From: Marivita sp. GX14005 | Lineage (GTDB): Bacteria > Pseudomonadota > Alphaproteobacteria > Rhodobacterales > Rhodobacteraceae | Reading direction: 5' to 3' | Assembly: GCF_023370775.1 (NCBI RefSeq) | Contig: NZ_JAMCCQ010000001.1 | Location: forward strand, 434,001-498,000 | DNA: 64,000 bases | Shown here: positions 32,742-42,693 of the stretch, piece by piece | Position numbering within the stretch: the stretch's first letter is position 1 | Layout of the letters: the number at the start of each line of letters is the position of its first letter | The notes under the pieces: model-generated | Databases searched by the model: none | What the model saw: only the letters and a program-made list of their open reading frames with translations | Told to the model about the DNA's origin: nothing | Made by a program: the position numbers and the translations under genes

Positions 32742-35585
32742 CTATTCTGCGGCGTCCTGGTATTCTTCCATCGGCGGACAGGTGCAAATCAAATGCCGGT
32801 CGCCATAGGCGTTGTCGACCCGATTGACCGGGGGCCAGTATTTGTCCACGCGGAACGCCCCCGGCGGAAAACACCCTTGCTCCCGCGAATAAGGACGGTC
32901 CCACTCCTTGACCAGATCCTCCATCGTATGCGGCGCGAGCTTGAGCGGATTACGCTCGGCATCCGCCGTTCCGTCCTCGATGGCGCGAATCTCCTCGCGG
33001 ATGGCCAGCATCGCGTCGCAGAACCGGTCGAGTTCGGCCTTGGTTTCCGATTCCGTGGGTTCAACCATTAGCGTTCCCGCCACCGGCCAGCTCATGGTCG
33101 GCGCATGGAAGCCGCAATCGATCAGCCGCTTCGCGATATCTTCGACGGTAACACCGGCCGATTTCTCAAACGGTCGCACATCGAGGATGCACTCATGCGC
33201 GACGCGGCCGTTCTTGCCGCGATAGAGCACGTCATATGCCCCCTCAAGCCGCTTGGCGATGTAATTCGCGTTCAGTATGGCAACGCGCGTCGCTTGGGTC
33301 AGACCTTCGCCGCCCATCATGAGGCAATAGGCCCATGAAATCGGCAAGAGCGAAGGAGAGCCGAACGGCGCCGCACTCACCGCGCCTTCACCGTCAAGCG
33401 GATGGCCCGGCAAATGCGGGATCAGATGCGATTTGACGCCGATCGGCCCCATGCCCGGCCCGCCGCCGCCATGCGGAATGCAGAAGGTCTTGTGAAGGTT
33501 CAGATGGCTCACATCCCCGCCCAGATCGCCGGGTCGCGACAACCCGACCATCGCGTTCATATTCGCCCCATCGATGTAAACCTGCCCGCCATGGTCATGC
33601 GTGATCCGGCAAACCTCGCGCACGGTTTCCTCGAACACGCCATGCGTCGAAGGATAGGTGATCATCGTTCCGGCCAACCGATCCGAATGGCTTTCGGCTT
33701 TCGTGCGGAAATCCTCCAGATCAATGGATCCGTTCTCATCGCATTTGACCGCAACGACCTTCCAGCCCACCATTTGCGCCGATGCCGGGTTGGTGCCATG
33801 CGCATTGACGGGGATGAGACAGATATTCCGCCCCTCCTGCCCATTGGCCCGATGATATCCGGCGATCGACAAGAGCCCGGCATATTCCCCCTGCGCACCG
33901 GAATTGGGCTGCATGGAAATCGCATCATAGCCGGTGATGGCGCATAGCTTGGCGTTCAGATCATCGATCATTGCACGATAGCCACGCGCCTGGTCGTCCG
34001 GCACGTAAGGATGAATATCCGCGAATTCACGCCAGCTCACCGGCATCATCTCCGCCGCGGAATTGAGCTTCATCGTGCAGGACCCGAGCGGGATCATCGC
34101 CCGGTCCAGCGCGAGATCGCGATCGGCGAGCCGGCGCATGTAGCGCATCATCTCGGTCTCGGCGCGGTTCATGTGGAACACGTCATGCTGAAGATACGCG
34201 CTTTGCCGCAACAGCTGATCCGGCAGACAATATTCGGCCGCAAGATCGTCATCCTTGCGCAGCAATCCGAAGGCGCGCCACACCGCTTCGATCGTTTCGG
34301 AGCGTGTCCGCTCGTCAAGCGTGATACCGATCCGCGTCTCTCCCACAGCGCGCAGGTTCACACCTTCGCGCACCGCGGCGCGCAAGACACCCTGTTGTAG
34401 CAGGCCCACATCCACCGTGATCGTATCGAAGAAATGCTCCGGCTCGATCCGAAAGCCGGCGGCCTCCAGCCCGCGGGCCAGTCGCACGGTCTTGCGATGA
34501 ACCCGCTGCGCGATGGCGCGAAGCCCGTCCGGGCCGTGAAACACAGCATAGAACCCCGCCATCACGGCAAGCAAGGCCTGCGCCGTGCAGACGTTGGAGG
34601 TCGCCTTCTCGCGTCGGATATGCTGCTCACGCGTCTGCAACGACAGCCGATAGGCCCTGTTTCCATGGCTATCGATCGACACGCCGACAATCCGACCCGG
34701 CATCGCGCGCTTATAGGCATCCTTGCTCGCCATGTAGGCGGCATGCGGGCCACCATAGCCAAGCGGGATACCGAACCGCTGCGTCGAGCCGACGGCGATA
34801 TCCGCCCCCATTGCCCCCGGTTCCTTCAACAGGCACAGCGCCAGCGGATCGGCAGACAGGATCGCCAGCGCACCGGCATCATGCAGCGCGGCGATATTGT
34901 CCGAAAAATCGCGCAGATGTCCAAGGGTTCCGGGATACTGGAAAATCGCCCCGAACACCGATGCGGGGTCCATATCCGCGACATTCCCGACGATCACTTC
35001 GATACCCAAAGGCGCGGCGCGCGTTTTCATCACCGAAATGTTCTGCGGATGGCAATTCTCGTCCACGAAGAATGCGCCCGCCTTCGATTTCGCCGAACGC
35101 TTCGCCATCGTCATCGCCTCGGCACAGGCGGTCGCCTCATCGAGCAGCGACGCATTGGCGATCTCCAGCCCGGTCAGATCGCTGATCATGGTCTGATAGT
35201 TGAGCAGCGCCTCAAGCCGGCCTTGGCTTATTTCCGGCTGGTATGGCGTATAGGCGGTATACCACGCAGGGTTCTCAAAGATGTTCCGCTGGATCGCCGG
35301 CGGTGTGACCGTGCCGTGATACCCCATCCCGATCAACGAAGTCAGAACCTCGTTTCTCGCAGCGGTCTTGCGCATGTGGTGCAACAACTCCGCTTCGGAA
35401 AACGCCTTACCGAAATCGAGCGGCGCGTCCTGGCGGATTGCGCTCGGCACCGTCTGGTCAATCAAACCGTCAAGCGAAGACACGCCGAGCGCCGACAGCA
35501 TATCCGCCATTTCCGCCGGAGACGGGCCGATATGCCGCCGATTGGCGAAATCATAGGGAAGGTAGTCAATCGCGTCGTAACCCAT
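32742..35585 (-). CDS. gcvP: Glycine dehydrogenase (decarboxylating), P-protein
   Basis: PLP enzyme of the glycine cleavage system; decarboxylates glycine and loads aminomethyl onto lipoyl-GcvH. 947 residues, the fused alpha-beta form. The catalytic Lys699 is in LHKTF before a glycine-rich [10 protein letters not shown] loop. The N-terminal half carries the [12 protein letters not shown] start. The ATG at 35585 has GGGAGA upstream. Third gene of the gcvT-gcvH-gcvP operon under the glycine riboswitch. Confidence 0.96.
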   Translation of the reverse strand: MGYDAIDYLPYDFANRRHIGPSPAEMADMLSALGVSSLDGLIDQTVPSAIRQDAPLDFGKAFSEAELLHHMRKTAARNEVLTSLIGMGYHGTVTPPAIQRNIFENPAWYTAYTPYQPEISQGRLEALLNYQTMISDLTGLEIANASLLDEATACAEAMTMAKRSAKSKAGAFFVDENCHPQNISVMKTRAAPLGIEVIVGNVADMDPASVFGAIFQYPGTLGHLRDFSDNIAALHDAGALAILSADPLALCLLKEPGAMGADIAVGSTQRFGIPLGYGGPHAAYMASKDAYKRAMPGRIVGVSIDSHGNRAYRLSLQTREQHIRREKATSNVCTAQALLAVMAGFYAVFHGPDGLRAIAQRVHRKTVRLARGLEAAGFRIEPEHFFDTITVDVGLLQQGVLRAAVREGVNLRAVGETRIGITLDERTRSETIEAVWRAFGLLRKDDDLAAEYCLPDQLLRQSAYLQHDVFHMNRAETEMMRYMRRLADRDLALDRAMIPLGSCTMKLNSAAEMMPVSWREFADIHPYVPDDQARGYRAMIDDLNAKLCAITGYDAISMQPNSGAQGEYAGLLSIAGYHRANGQEGRNICLIPVNAHGTNPASAQMVGWKVVAVKCDENGSIDLEDFRTKAESHSDRLAGTMITYPSTHGVFEETVREVCRITHDHGGQVYIDGANMNAMVGLSRPGDLGGDVSHLNLHKTFCIPHGGGGPGMGPIGVKSHLIPHLPGHPLDGEGAVSAAPFGSPSLLPISWAYCLMMGGEGLTQATRVAILNANYIAKRLEGAYDVLYRGKNGRVAHECILDVRPFEKSAGVTVEDIAKRLIDCGFHAPTMSWPVAGTLMVEPTESETKAELDRFCDAMLAIREEIRAIEDGTADAERNPLKLAPHTMEDLVKEWDRPYSREQGCFPPGAFRVDKYWPPVNRVDNAYGDRHLICTCPPMEEYQDAAE

Positions 35586-35697
35586 GGGCTTTCTCCCGAT
35601 CCGCCGGAACGGCGCGCCGTCCCGCATGTCTTCTCTTCAAAAATACTCACCGTCCCGGCGCTGTCCGTTTCGCCGAAACGTCGCCCGAACTGTCGGC

Positions 35698-36057
35698 TCA
35701 GCCGATGAAGGCTTTGTACGCCGCCTCATCCATCAGATCGTCGAGCGCGGACATATCCTCGATCTTCATCTTGAAGAACCACGCCTCTCCCTCGGCATCA
35801 TCGTTCACCTTGCCCGGCTCATCGACAAGCGCCTCGTTCACCTCCGTGATCTCGCCGTCCAGAGGCGCGAGGATATCCGACGCGGCCTTGACGGATTCGA
35901 TCACGACGACCTCGTCATCCTTGCTCACCGTCGCACCCGCTTCGGGCAGCTCGATGAACACCACATCACCCAATTGCTCGGCCGCATGTTCGGTGATCCC
36001 CACGACCACCTCGTCGCCCTCGACGCGCAGCCATTCATGTTCTTCTGTGTATTTCAT
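35698..36057 (-). CDS. gcvH: Glycine cleavage system H-protein
   Basis: Lipoyl carrier shuttling intermediates between P, T and L proteins. 119 residues, the usual length. The lipoylated Lys57 is in IESVKAAS. It starts 18 bp after gcvT and ends 112 bp before gcvP. Confidence 0.97.
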   Translation of the reverse strand: MKYTEEHEWLRVEGDEVVVGITEHAAEQLGDVVFIELPEAGATVSKDDEVVVIESVKAASDILAPLDGEITEVNEALVDEPGKVNDDAEGEAWFFKMKIEDMSALDDLMDEAAYKAFIG

Positions 36058-36075
36058 AAGTCCCTCTTGGAATGT

Positions 36076-37200
36076 CTATCTTTTGAACCCGGGCGCCACG
36101 AAAGGCAGCGCCGTCACCTGCACCGGCAATCGCTTGCCGCGCAACTCGCCGAACAAGTCGGTTCCGCGTGTCGCGTACTCCGTCGCCACATATCCCATCG
36201 CCACCGGGCCGCCAACGCTCGGCCCGAACCCGCCGGATGTCACGGCTCCGATCGGACTCTGCGACGTTGCGCTGGAATAAAGCGGTGTGCCTTCTCGCAT
36301 CGGCGCGCGCCCTTCGGGCGTGAGCCCGACCCGCTTGCGCGGCGCGCCATCCGACAGCTGTTCCTGAATGACCTTCGAACCGGGAAAGCCGCCCGCACGC
36401 GCGCCGCCATCGCGGCGGACCTTCTGGATCGCCCAGGATAAGCCAGCCTCTACCGGGGTCGTGCCCGCATCGATATCATGACCGTAAAGACACAGCCCCG
36501 CCTCGAGCCGCAGCGAATCGCGCGCGCCCAGACCGATCGGCTCGACCGCATCGAAGCCGAGCAATCGTTCGGCCAGCGCCGCTGCATCCGGCGCAGGGAC
36601 GGATATCTCATATCCGTCCTCACCGGTATATCCGGACCGCGACACCCAGCAGTCCACGCCGCCAAGCGACACCGTAGCGACATCCATGAACGCCATGTCG
36701 CTTACCGCGGGGTTCACCTCCGACAGCACGGCTTGCGCTTTCGGCCCCTGCAGCGCCAGCAAGGCGCGATCCTCCAGCAAGCGCACGCTGATATCGGGCG
36801 CCATCGCGTCCGTCATTCGCGCCACATCGGCCTGTTTGCAGGCCGCGTTCACCACCACGAACAGGTGATCGCCGCGATTGGCGAACATCAGATCGTCCTC
36901 GATCCCGCCTGCCTCGTTGGTGAAGAACCCGTAGCGCTGCCGATTTTCGGCAAGCCCCAGAACGTCCTGCGGAACAAGCCGTTCCAGCGCGGCGCCCACT
37001 TGCGCCATATCATCGGCGTGCAGGATCACCTGCCCCATATGGCTGACATCGAACAACCCAGCTTCGCCGCGGCAGTGCAGATGCTCTTTCATCACGCCCA
37101 TCGGGTATTGCACGGGCATCTCATACCCGGCGAACGGCACCATCTTCGCGCCAAGCGCGAGATGCAGATCGTATAGCGGCGTGCGGTTCAGATCGCTCAC
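36076..37200 (-). CDS. gcvT: Glycine cleavage system aminomethyltransferase T-protein
   Basis: Transfers the aminomethyl carbon to tetrahydrofolate, releasing ammonia. 374 residues with the GcvT fold: TPLYDLHLALGAKMVPFAGYEMPVQY start, SHMGQ, and the C-terminal barrel. The start is a GTG at 37200: AAGGGA lies 6 bases upstream, and upstream residues in the frame run toward the riboswitch. First gene of the operon. Confidence 0.95.
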   Translation of the reverse strand: MSDLNRTPLYDLHLALGAKMVPFAGYEMPVQYPMGVMKEHLHCRGEAGLFDVSHMGQVILHADDMAQVGAALERLVPQDVLGLAENRQRYGFFTNEAGGIEDDLMFANRGDHLFVVVNAACKQADVARMTDAMAPDISVRLLEDRALLALQGPKAQAVLSEVNPAVSDMAFMDVATVSLGGVDCWVSRSGYTGEDGYEISVPAPDAAALAERLLGFDAVEPIGLGARDSLRLEAGLCLYGHDIDAGTTPVEAGLSWAIQKVRRDGGARAGGFPGSKVIQEQLSDGAPRKRVGLTPEGRAPMREGTPLYSSATSQSPIGAVTSGGFGPSVGGPVAMGYVATEYATRGTDLFGELRGKRLPVQVTALPFVAPGFKR

Positions 37201-37282
37201 ATGCCATCCCTTCCTGTCAGACCGGCGCGATGCATGTGCACATCCGGCATAAGTCCAATCGCGCAAAGCGCGACTGTCATAT

Positions 37283-37440
37283 GCCCCCTCTGTCCTTTCG
37301 CCTGAGATCGTTATCCCTTCGGCGCCCCGGATCAACGTCCGGGATCTCTCCAGAGTTTATCCTCACGACGGTCCGTTCGGCCTGAGAGTTTCCGGGGGCG
37401 GTTGCTCCTTCGGCACCGGGCTGGCCGGTTCTCCCATCGT
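37283..37440 (-). promoter_or_regulatory. Tandem glycine riboswitch (gcvT leader)
   Basis: Read on the minus strand, two consecutive aptamers are visible. The first, about 37440-37368, has GGGAGA, GCCGAAGGAGCAA, AACTCTCAGGC and AACGGACCG. The second, about 37362-37283, has GGAGAG, CGCCGAAGGGATAACGA, TCTCAGGC and AAAGGACAGAGG. These blocks and their order are the glycine riboswitch consensus. It lies about 80 bases before the gcvT GTG; glycine binding normally turns gcv expression on. Confidence 0.95.
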
Positions 37441-37484
37441 GATTGCGCTGCAGGTTAGATCCGATTTCCTCCCTGCTCAAGAGG

Positions 37485-37955
37485 TCAAACCGCGCGCGCC
37501 AGCATGCGATACTCGCAACTGCCCTGCGGGTTCAGAATCTCGATCAAACCGTGGTTCTGACACACGAGCGCATCCAGCGTGATCGGATCGAGGGACTTGT
37601 AGAAGGCCTCCACCGCATCCGTCAGCGCAAGCCGCAATCGGCACGATTCGGTCAGTGGACAGGTGTTGTCGACATCGGCAAAGCACTCCGCCACCGGAAC
37701 CGGCGCTTCGAGAATGCGAAACACATCGCCGATCCTGATCTGATCGGCGGGTCGTCCGAGCGACAATCCCCCGTTGCGTCCGCGCTGCGTGCGCAGGAAC
37801 CCGAGCTGCGCCAGCTGGTTGATCACCTGCGCAAGGTGATTTTCCGACGCATTGCAACATTCCGCAATCTCGGCTTTGGTGACGAGACGGCCGTCATTCG
37901 CGGCACAGAACATGAGGACGCGCATCGCGATATTGGTTCGTTTGGTGACCCGCAA
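37485..37955 (-). CDS. Rrf2-family Fe-S regulator, NsrR/RirA-like
   Basis: A 156-residue repressor. The winged helix spans about residues 1-75 (LAQVINQLAQLGFLRT, then RGRNGGLSL). Three cluster-ligand cysteines are at 91, 99 and 105, spacing x7 and x5 as in RirA, whereas the helix and the IRIGDVFRILE segment look more like NsrR. The cofactor would be iron-sulphur, sensing iron or nitric oxide. It lies just upstream of the gcv leader on the same strand. An FNR-type box is in its promoter. Confidence 0.88.
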   Translation of the reverse strand: MRVTKRTNIAMRVLMFCAANDGRLVTKAEIAECCNASENHLAQVINQLAQLGFLRTQRGRNGGLSLGRPADQIRIGDVFRILEAPVPVAECFADVDNTCPLTESCRLRLALTDAVEAFYKSLDPITLDALVCQNHGLIEILNPQGSCEYRMLARAV

Positions 37956-38010
37956 GGTAGAAACTCCCCGATTTGATTGGTCCTGCCTAACGGGTCAGGC
38001 AAAGTTGTCC

Positions 38011-38024
38011 TTGACATATATCAA
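38011..38024. promoter_or_regulatory. FNR/CRP-family box between the Rrf2 and DUF2254 genes
   Basis: TTGACATATATCAA matches the FNR consensus TTGAT-N4-ATCAA at nine of ten positions and TTG-N8-CAA exactly. It is 56-69 bp upstream of the Rrf2 start and 84 bp upstream of the DUF2254 start, so it could regulate either. An FnrL- or NnrR-type protein is the likely ligand, by inference. Confidence 0.55.
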
Positions 38025-38107
38025 CAGCGTAAAGGCGGGCTTGTCTTGCATGATCCCCTGATTTCGGCCCCCGCGCCGCAGATTGTCCCATCCCGGCGAG
38101 GGGTCTG

Positions 38108-39355
38108 ATGCGCGCGCGCATCATGCTCTGGATCCGGCGGCTGTGGCGCACGCCGGGATTCCGCATCTCGGCCTTCGCGGCGGCGGCACTGCTCATCGCG
38201 TTCATCGCGCCCTTCGTGCATCAGACCATCCCCGATAGCCTGATCGAACGGTTCTCGCGCGATGCCGTATTGCCGATCCTCACGATCCTCGCCTCCTCCA
38301 TGCTGGCGGTGACGACCTTTTCGCTCGGCGCGATGACCTCGGCCTTCCGCTCGGCGGCAAGCCAGGCCACGCCGCGGGTCTACAACATCCTGATGCAGGA
38401 CATGACGACACTCAATGTCATGTCGGTCTTCGTCGGCGCCTTCCTTTTCTCACTCAGCGCGATCGTGATGTTTCGCGCCGGGTTCTACGGCGAGTCCGGC
38501 GCGGTGATCGTCTTTGCGCTGACGGTGGTCTGCATCGTAATGATCGTGATCGCGATCCTGCGCTGGATCGCCCACCTAAGCCGGCTCGGCGGCCTCGACC
38601 ACACGCTCGGCATGGTCGAGGAGGCCGCCGTTCCGCCGCTCACCCGCCTTGCGGAGCAGCGCCATTTCGGCGCGCGCCCGGCCGATGAAGCGCCGCGCGT
38701 GCCGACGGGGGCGACGCCGCTGATCTCTCCGGTAACAGGATTCGTTCAGTTCATCAGCATTTCCGAAATGCATTCACGGCTCGAATCAGAGGATGCCCGG
38801 CTCTGGGTGACAGCCGCCCCCGGCGCATGGGTGCTCAAGGGCGAGCCCGTCGCCTTCGTCACCGGAATGACCGAGGTCGATGATCTGATGGACAATTTTA
38901 CACTCGGCGAACGGCGGACGACAGAGCAGGACGGGCGCTTCGGGATCATAGTCCTGTCCGAAGTCGCCTCGCGCGCGCTATCGCCGGGGATCAACGATCC
39001 CGGCACGGCGATCGATGTCATCCACCGCGTCGAACGCGTGCTCTGGAATATGGGCGCACAGATGTCCGATCCGGGGCGCGACCGCGACGTGAAATTCCCG
39101 CGCATCATCATCGGGACCGTGTCGGCCGAAGATCTGTTGCAGGACGGTCTGTCCTCGCTCATGCATGATGGCGGCGGGCGCTACGATGTCATGTCGCAGG
39201 TTCTCAAGACCACGACCCGACTTGCGCGAAGCGATTGGGCCGAACTGGCCGAAGCCGCCGCCAAAGCAAAGCAAAGTGCGCTCGACATTATCGACCGCCG
39301 CGTCACGGACGAGGATGCCCGTGCCTCGCTGCGCCGAAAGGCGGATGAGGCCTGA
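38108..39355 (+). CDS. DUF2254-family membrane protein
   Basis: A 415-residue protein with four hydrophobic segments in the first 170 residues (about 20-40, 55-80, 105-125, 135-155) and a long soluble C-terminal part. The AVTTFSLGAMTSAFRSAASQATPR segment after the second helix is diagnostic of DUF2254. No function is established that I know. It stands alone between Rrf2 (divergent) and gltX (convergent, 1 bp apart). Confidence 0.88.
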   Translation: MRARIMLWIRRLWRTPGFRISAFAAAALLIAFIAPFVHQTIPDSLIERFSRDAVLPILTILASSMLAVTTFSLGAMTSAFRSAASQATPRVYNILMQDMTTLNVMSVFVGAFLFSLSAIVMFRAGFYGESGAVIVFALTVVCIVMIVIAILRWIAHLSRLGGLDHTLGMVEEAAVPPLTRLAEQRHFGARPADEAPRVPTGATPLISPVTGFVQFISISEMHSRLESEDARLWVTAAPGAWVLKGEPVAFVTGMTEVDDLMDNFTLGERRTTEQDGRFGIIVLSEVASRALSPGINDPGTAIDVIHRVERVLWNMGAQMSDPGRDRDVKFPRIIIGTVSAEDLLQDGLSSLMHDGGGRYDVMSQVLKTTTRLARSDWAELAEAAAKAKQSALDIIDRRVTDEDARASLRRKADEA

Positions 39356-39356
39356 T

Positions 39357-40700
39357 CTAATCCGAACGCTTCGTTAGATCGCGCGCCGGAATGGTCTGCA
39401 GAAGCGGCAGCAGATCGGCCATTTCAGGCCCGCGTTCCTGCCCCGTCAAAGCCTTCCGAAGCGGCATGAAGAGCCCCTTGCCCTTGCGCCCCGTCGCCTC
39501 CTTCACGGCGGCGGTCCAGTTGCTCCACGTTTCGCGCGTCAGCGTGCCATCCGGCAAAAGCGCCATCGCCTGCGCGACGAAATCGCGATCTTCTTCTGCG
39601 ACAAGCGGCTCGGCCCCGTCGCGGCACAGCGTCCACCACGGCAGCAGATCGCTGCGCGTGGTGATGTTGTCTTTCGCAACGGCCCAGAAATCCGGCGCGA
39701 TATCGTCCGGCACGCCAAGCGCGGCAAGCTCGTCTTTCACGTCGTCATAGCTGAGCCCGTGCAGCTTGCGCGCCGTCAGCGGCATGAGATCGCGTGCGTC
39801 GAACTTCGTCGGCGCCGATCCGAACTGATCGAGGTCGAACCCCTTGGCAATCTCGTCGAGGCTCAGGCGCAATTCCACCGGCTGCGATGATCCAAGACGC
39901 GCCATCAGACTCAAGAGCGCCTCCGGTTCCACCCCCTGCTCGCGCAGATCGCGCAGCGCCAGCGTGCCAAGCCGCTTTGACAGAGACTCGCCCTGTGGCC
40001 CCGTGAGCAGCGAATGATGCGCAAAGTTCGGAACGCTGCCATCCAGCGCGCGGATCATCTGGATCTGCGTCGCGGTGTTGGTCACATGGTCCGAGCCGCG
40101 CACCACATGCGTCACGCCCATCTCCGTATCGTCCACCACCGAAGCGAGCGTATAGAGCACCTGCCCATCGGCACGGATCAGCACCGGGTCGCTGACACTT
40201 GCCGCATCGATGGAGATCGGGCCGAGGATACCGTCTTCCCATTCGATCCGCTCCTGATCGAGCTTGAAGCGCCAGACGCCGGGCCCACGCTCCTCACGCA
40301 GCTTGGCCTTTTCGTCCTCGGTGAGCGCCAGCGCCGCGCGGTCATAGACCGGTGGCTTGCCCATATTGAGCTGCTTCTTGCGCTTGAGATCGAGCTCCGT
40401 CGGCGTCTCGAACGCCTCGTAGAAACGCCCCATCCCGCGCAGCCGGTCAGCCGCTTCGGCATAGCGATCCAGCCGCTCGGACTGCCGCTCCAGCCGGTCC
40501 CATGTCAGGCCCAGCCATTCCAGATCGCGCTTGATCGCATCGACATATTCCTCCTTCGAGCGTTCGGGATCGGTGTCGTCGATGCGCAGGATGAAGGTGC
40601 CGCCGGCCTTGCGGGCGATGAGGTAGTTGAAAAGCGCGGTGCGCAGGTTGCCGATATGGATGTATCCGGTGGGCGACGGCGCGAAACGGGTGGTTGTCAT
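39357..40700 (-). CDS. gltX: Glutamate-tRNA ligase
   Basis: Class I aminoacyl-tRNA synthetase, 447 residues. The HIGH motif appears as HIGN in PSPTGYIHIGNLR and the KMSKS motif as SLSKR. No zinc-binding cysteine cluster is present in the acceptor-binding insertion. Alphaproteobacteria often carry two gltX copies; this is probably one of them. AGGAGA lies 7 bases before the ATG. Confidence 0.95.
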   Translation of the reverse strand: MTTTRFAPSPTGYIHIGNLRTALFNYLIARKAGGTFILRIDDTDPERSKEEYVDAIKRDLEWLGLTWDRLERQSERLDRYAEAADRLRGMGRFYEAFETPTELDLKRKKQLNMGKPPVYDRAALALTEDEKAKLREERGPGVWRFKLDQERIEWEDGILGPISIDAASVSDPVLIRADGQVLYTLASVVDDTEMGVTHVVRGSDHVTNTATQIQMIRALDGSVPNFAHHSLLTGPQGESLSKRLGTLALRDLREQGVEPEALLSLMARLGSSQPVELRLSLDEIAKGFDLDQFGSAPTKFDARDLMPLTARKLHGLSYDDVKDELAALGVPDDIAPDFWAVAKDNITTRSDLLPWWTLCRDGAEPLVAEEDRDFVAQAMALLPDGTLTRETWSNWTAAVKEATGRKGKGLFMPLRKALTGQERGPEMADLLPLLQTIPARDLTKRSD

Positions 40701-40813
40701 GGGATGTCTCCTGTTGCCCGCCCTTTCCCACGTTGCGCGCCCATTGTCCAGAAATGCGCTCTGTCACATAACGAAGCTTGACGCTCGCGGGACGGCTTTT
40801 CCATATCACCGCC

Positions 40814-41203
40814 ATGACCGGCCCCGACGCTCAGGATATCGCCCAATACGCCGAAGATGCGCTGTCGAACCTGCCGGCGCCGTTCGCCGAACATTGCCGC
40901 GATATCGTCCTGCGCGTCACCGATTGGCCGGCCGAGGACATGCTCGACGATCTGCAGATCGACGATCGGCTATCACTCACCGGGCTTTACAACGGGATCC
41001 CCCTGCCCCTGAAATCCGCCGCCGCGCCCTCGCCTTACCCGGATACGATCTGGCTCTTCGTTCAGCCGATCCTCGCGGAATGGCGTGAACGGCGCAGCGT
41101 AACGCTTGAAGAACTGGTTCATCACATCGTCGTCCACGAGGTCGCGCACCATTTCGGCTGGTCCGACGACCAGATCGCCGAGATCGACCGTTGGTGGGAA
41201 TGA
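40814..41203 (+). CDS. Metallopeptidase family protein (zincin-like, DUF1025-type)
   Basis: A 129-residue protein with the zinc-binding HEVAHHFG motif near the C-terminus followed by DDQIAEIDRWW, the family ending. No signal peptide; cytoplasmic. Role unknown. The ATG at 40814 is preferred; a TTG at 40778 would add 12 residues and lies near the divergent gltX promoter. Confidence 0.85.
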   Translation: MTGPDAQDIAQYAEDALSNLPAPFAEHCRDIVLRVTDWPAEDMLDDLQIDDRLSLTGLYNGIPLPLKSAAAPSPYPDTIWLFVQPILAEWRERRSVTLEELVHHIVVHEVAHHFGWSDDQIAEIDRWWE

Positions 41204-41275
41204 CGGGCGACCATTGACAGGATGTCCCAGCCCGGCAAGGCTTCTCCAAAGGTCTTGGAGGGGAGGAACACCAGT

Positions 41276-41665
41276 ATGAGCAAAGCCGAGCAGGCGGTCA
41301 GGGCCGTCATTTCCAAATACGCCACGTTTCAGGGCCGCGCCTCGCGCCCCGAATTCTGGTGGTGGGTTCTGGTCTATCTGATCGTGATGTTCCTCGCATC
41401 CATGCTGGATTCAACTCTTTTCGGCTGGATGGATGACGACGCACAGGTGATCACGCCGCTGCTGTCGCTTGCCCTCCTGCTGCCGAACCTCGCGGTCGGC
41501 GCGCGGCGCCTGCATGACAGCGGGCGCAGCGGCTGGTGGCTGCTGATCGGGCTGATCCCGGTTATCGGGCTTCTTGTGTTGATCTATTTCTACGTCCAGC
41601 GAAGCGAGCCCGGTCCGAACCGCTTTGGCCCGCCGGAGCCGTTACCGCAAAGCACGCCCGCCTAG
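41276..41665 (+). CDS. DUF805-family membrane protein
   Basis: A 129-residue protein with three hydrophobic helices, the family-typical ATFQGRASRPEFWWW start, ARRLHDSGRSGWW between helices 2 and 3 and the terminal PGPNRFGP. Function unknown. AGGGGAGG lies about 8 bases before the ATG at 41276. Its stop overlaps that of the convergent glycosyltransferase at a CTAG. Confidence 0.9.
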   Translation: MSKAEQAVRAVISKYATFQGRASRPEFWWWVLVYLIVMFLASMLDSTLFGWMDDDAQVITPLLSLALLLPNLAVGARRLHDSGRSGWWLLIGLIPVIGLLVLIYFYVQRSEPGPNRFGPPEPLPQSTPA

Positions 41666-42690
41666 AGAAGCGCCTCGACGCGCGCGACGAAACGCTCGGG
41701 CGACAGCTCGGTTTCCGCCAGCCGCCGCGCGCCCGCGCAGAGCTTTTGGCGCAGCTCCGCATTATGGGTCAACGCCGCCATGACACGCGGCAACGCATAC
41801 GGATCGGACATATCCACCCGCACCCCGTCTTGTCCCTGCGTCAGATACCCCGCGCTTCCGGCATCCTGCGCGATCACGGGGATCGTGCCATAGGCCATCG
41901 CCTCCAGCGGCGCAACACCAAGCGGCTCGCCTTCGGATGGCAGAACGCAGATATGATGCGCGGCGTAGATTTCCGGCATTCGCGCAAAAGGCACGTCGGC
42001 GCGGATGGTGATCCAGTCGCAACGTGCCTCCGCCGCCTTCAGGGCCGCGAAATGCGTTTCATCCGCGCCCGAGATATTGCGATCCGTCGCCCCGACGAGC
42101 GTCAGTTGCACATGATCGGCGAGCGGCTCCAGCGCTGCGATCAGCGCATCCTGCCGCTTGCGCGCCTGAGCCAGCTTGCCGACGCACAAGACACGCACGG
42201 GCTCGGATGTCTGATCGCGATAGGCGCTTGCGGGAAGGTCAGCCGCCGCGACCGGCCAAGGGAGGAAATGCGCGGCCTTGTCTTTCGGCGCCTCAGGGTC
42301 CAGCCCTGGAACCGGAGTGACCCGTTCCCAGACCCGTTTCTGCGACCAGAAGGACAGCCGCTTGCGCCAGCCCCGCCGCTGCGTCAGCGGGCGCAGATCG
42401 TATCCCAACACCCGCAGCTTCCGCCGCCGCGCTTCGCGATAGATCTGCCTTGACAGATCGCCTGCGTAGCGCAGCAAGATCAGATCGGGCGCGATGGAAG
42501 CGAGCCTTTCGGAAATCTCCGCCCGGCTCGGCGTCTTGCCGAGGACAGCAGGCTGCACATGGCTGTGATCCTCGATCTCTCCCTGCGCCGCCGCGAAAAT
42601 GCTCACCTCATGCCCGGCCTCGACCAGCGCCCGCGTCGCAAAGAAAAGGTTGGTGTGAAACCGGGGAACGACGAAGAGGATCCGCGCCAT
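41662..42690 (-). CDS. Glycosyltransferase, GT4-like GT-B fold
   Basis: A 342-residue glycosyltransferase. C-terminal GT-B features: VLCVGKLAQARKR, then VLPSEGEPLGVAPLEAMAYGTIPV (the E-x7-E pattern of family 4). It transfers a sugar from an activated donor to an unknown acceptor at the inner face of the membrane. The start is 3 bases after the nadE stop; co-transcribed with nadE. No other polysaccharide gene is adjacent. Confidence 0.85.
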   Translation of the reverse strand: MARILFVVPRFHTNLFFATRALVEAGHEVSIFAAAQGEIEDHSHVQPAVLGKTPSRAEISERLASIAPDLILLRYAGDLSRQIYREARRRKLRVLGYDLRPLTQRRGWRKRLSFWSQKRVWERVTPVPGLDPEAPKDKAAHFLPWPVAAADLPASAYRDQTSEPVRVLCVGKLAQARKRQDALIAALEPLADHVQLTLVGATDRNISGADETHFAALKAAEARCDWITIRADVPFARMPEIYAAHHICVLPSEGEPLGVAPLEAMAYGTIPVIAQDAGSAGYLTQGQDGVRVDMSDPYALPRVMAALTHNAELRQKLCAGARRLAETELSPERFVARVEALL

Positions 42691-42693
42691 CGC

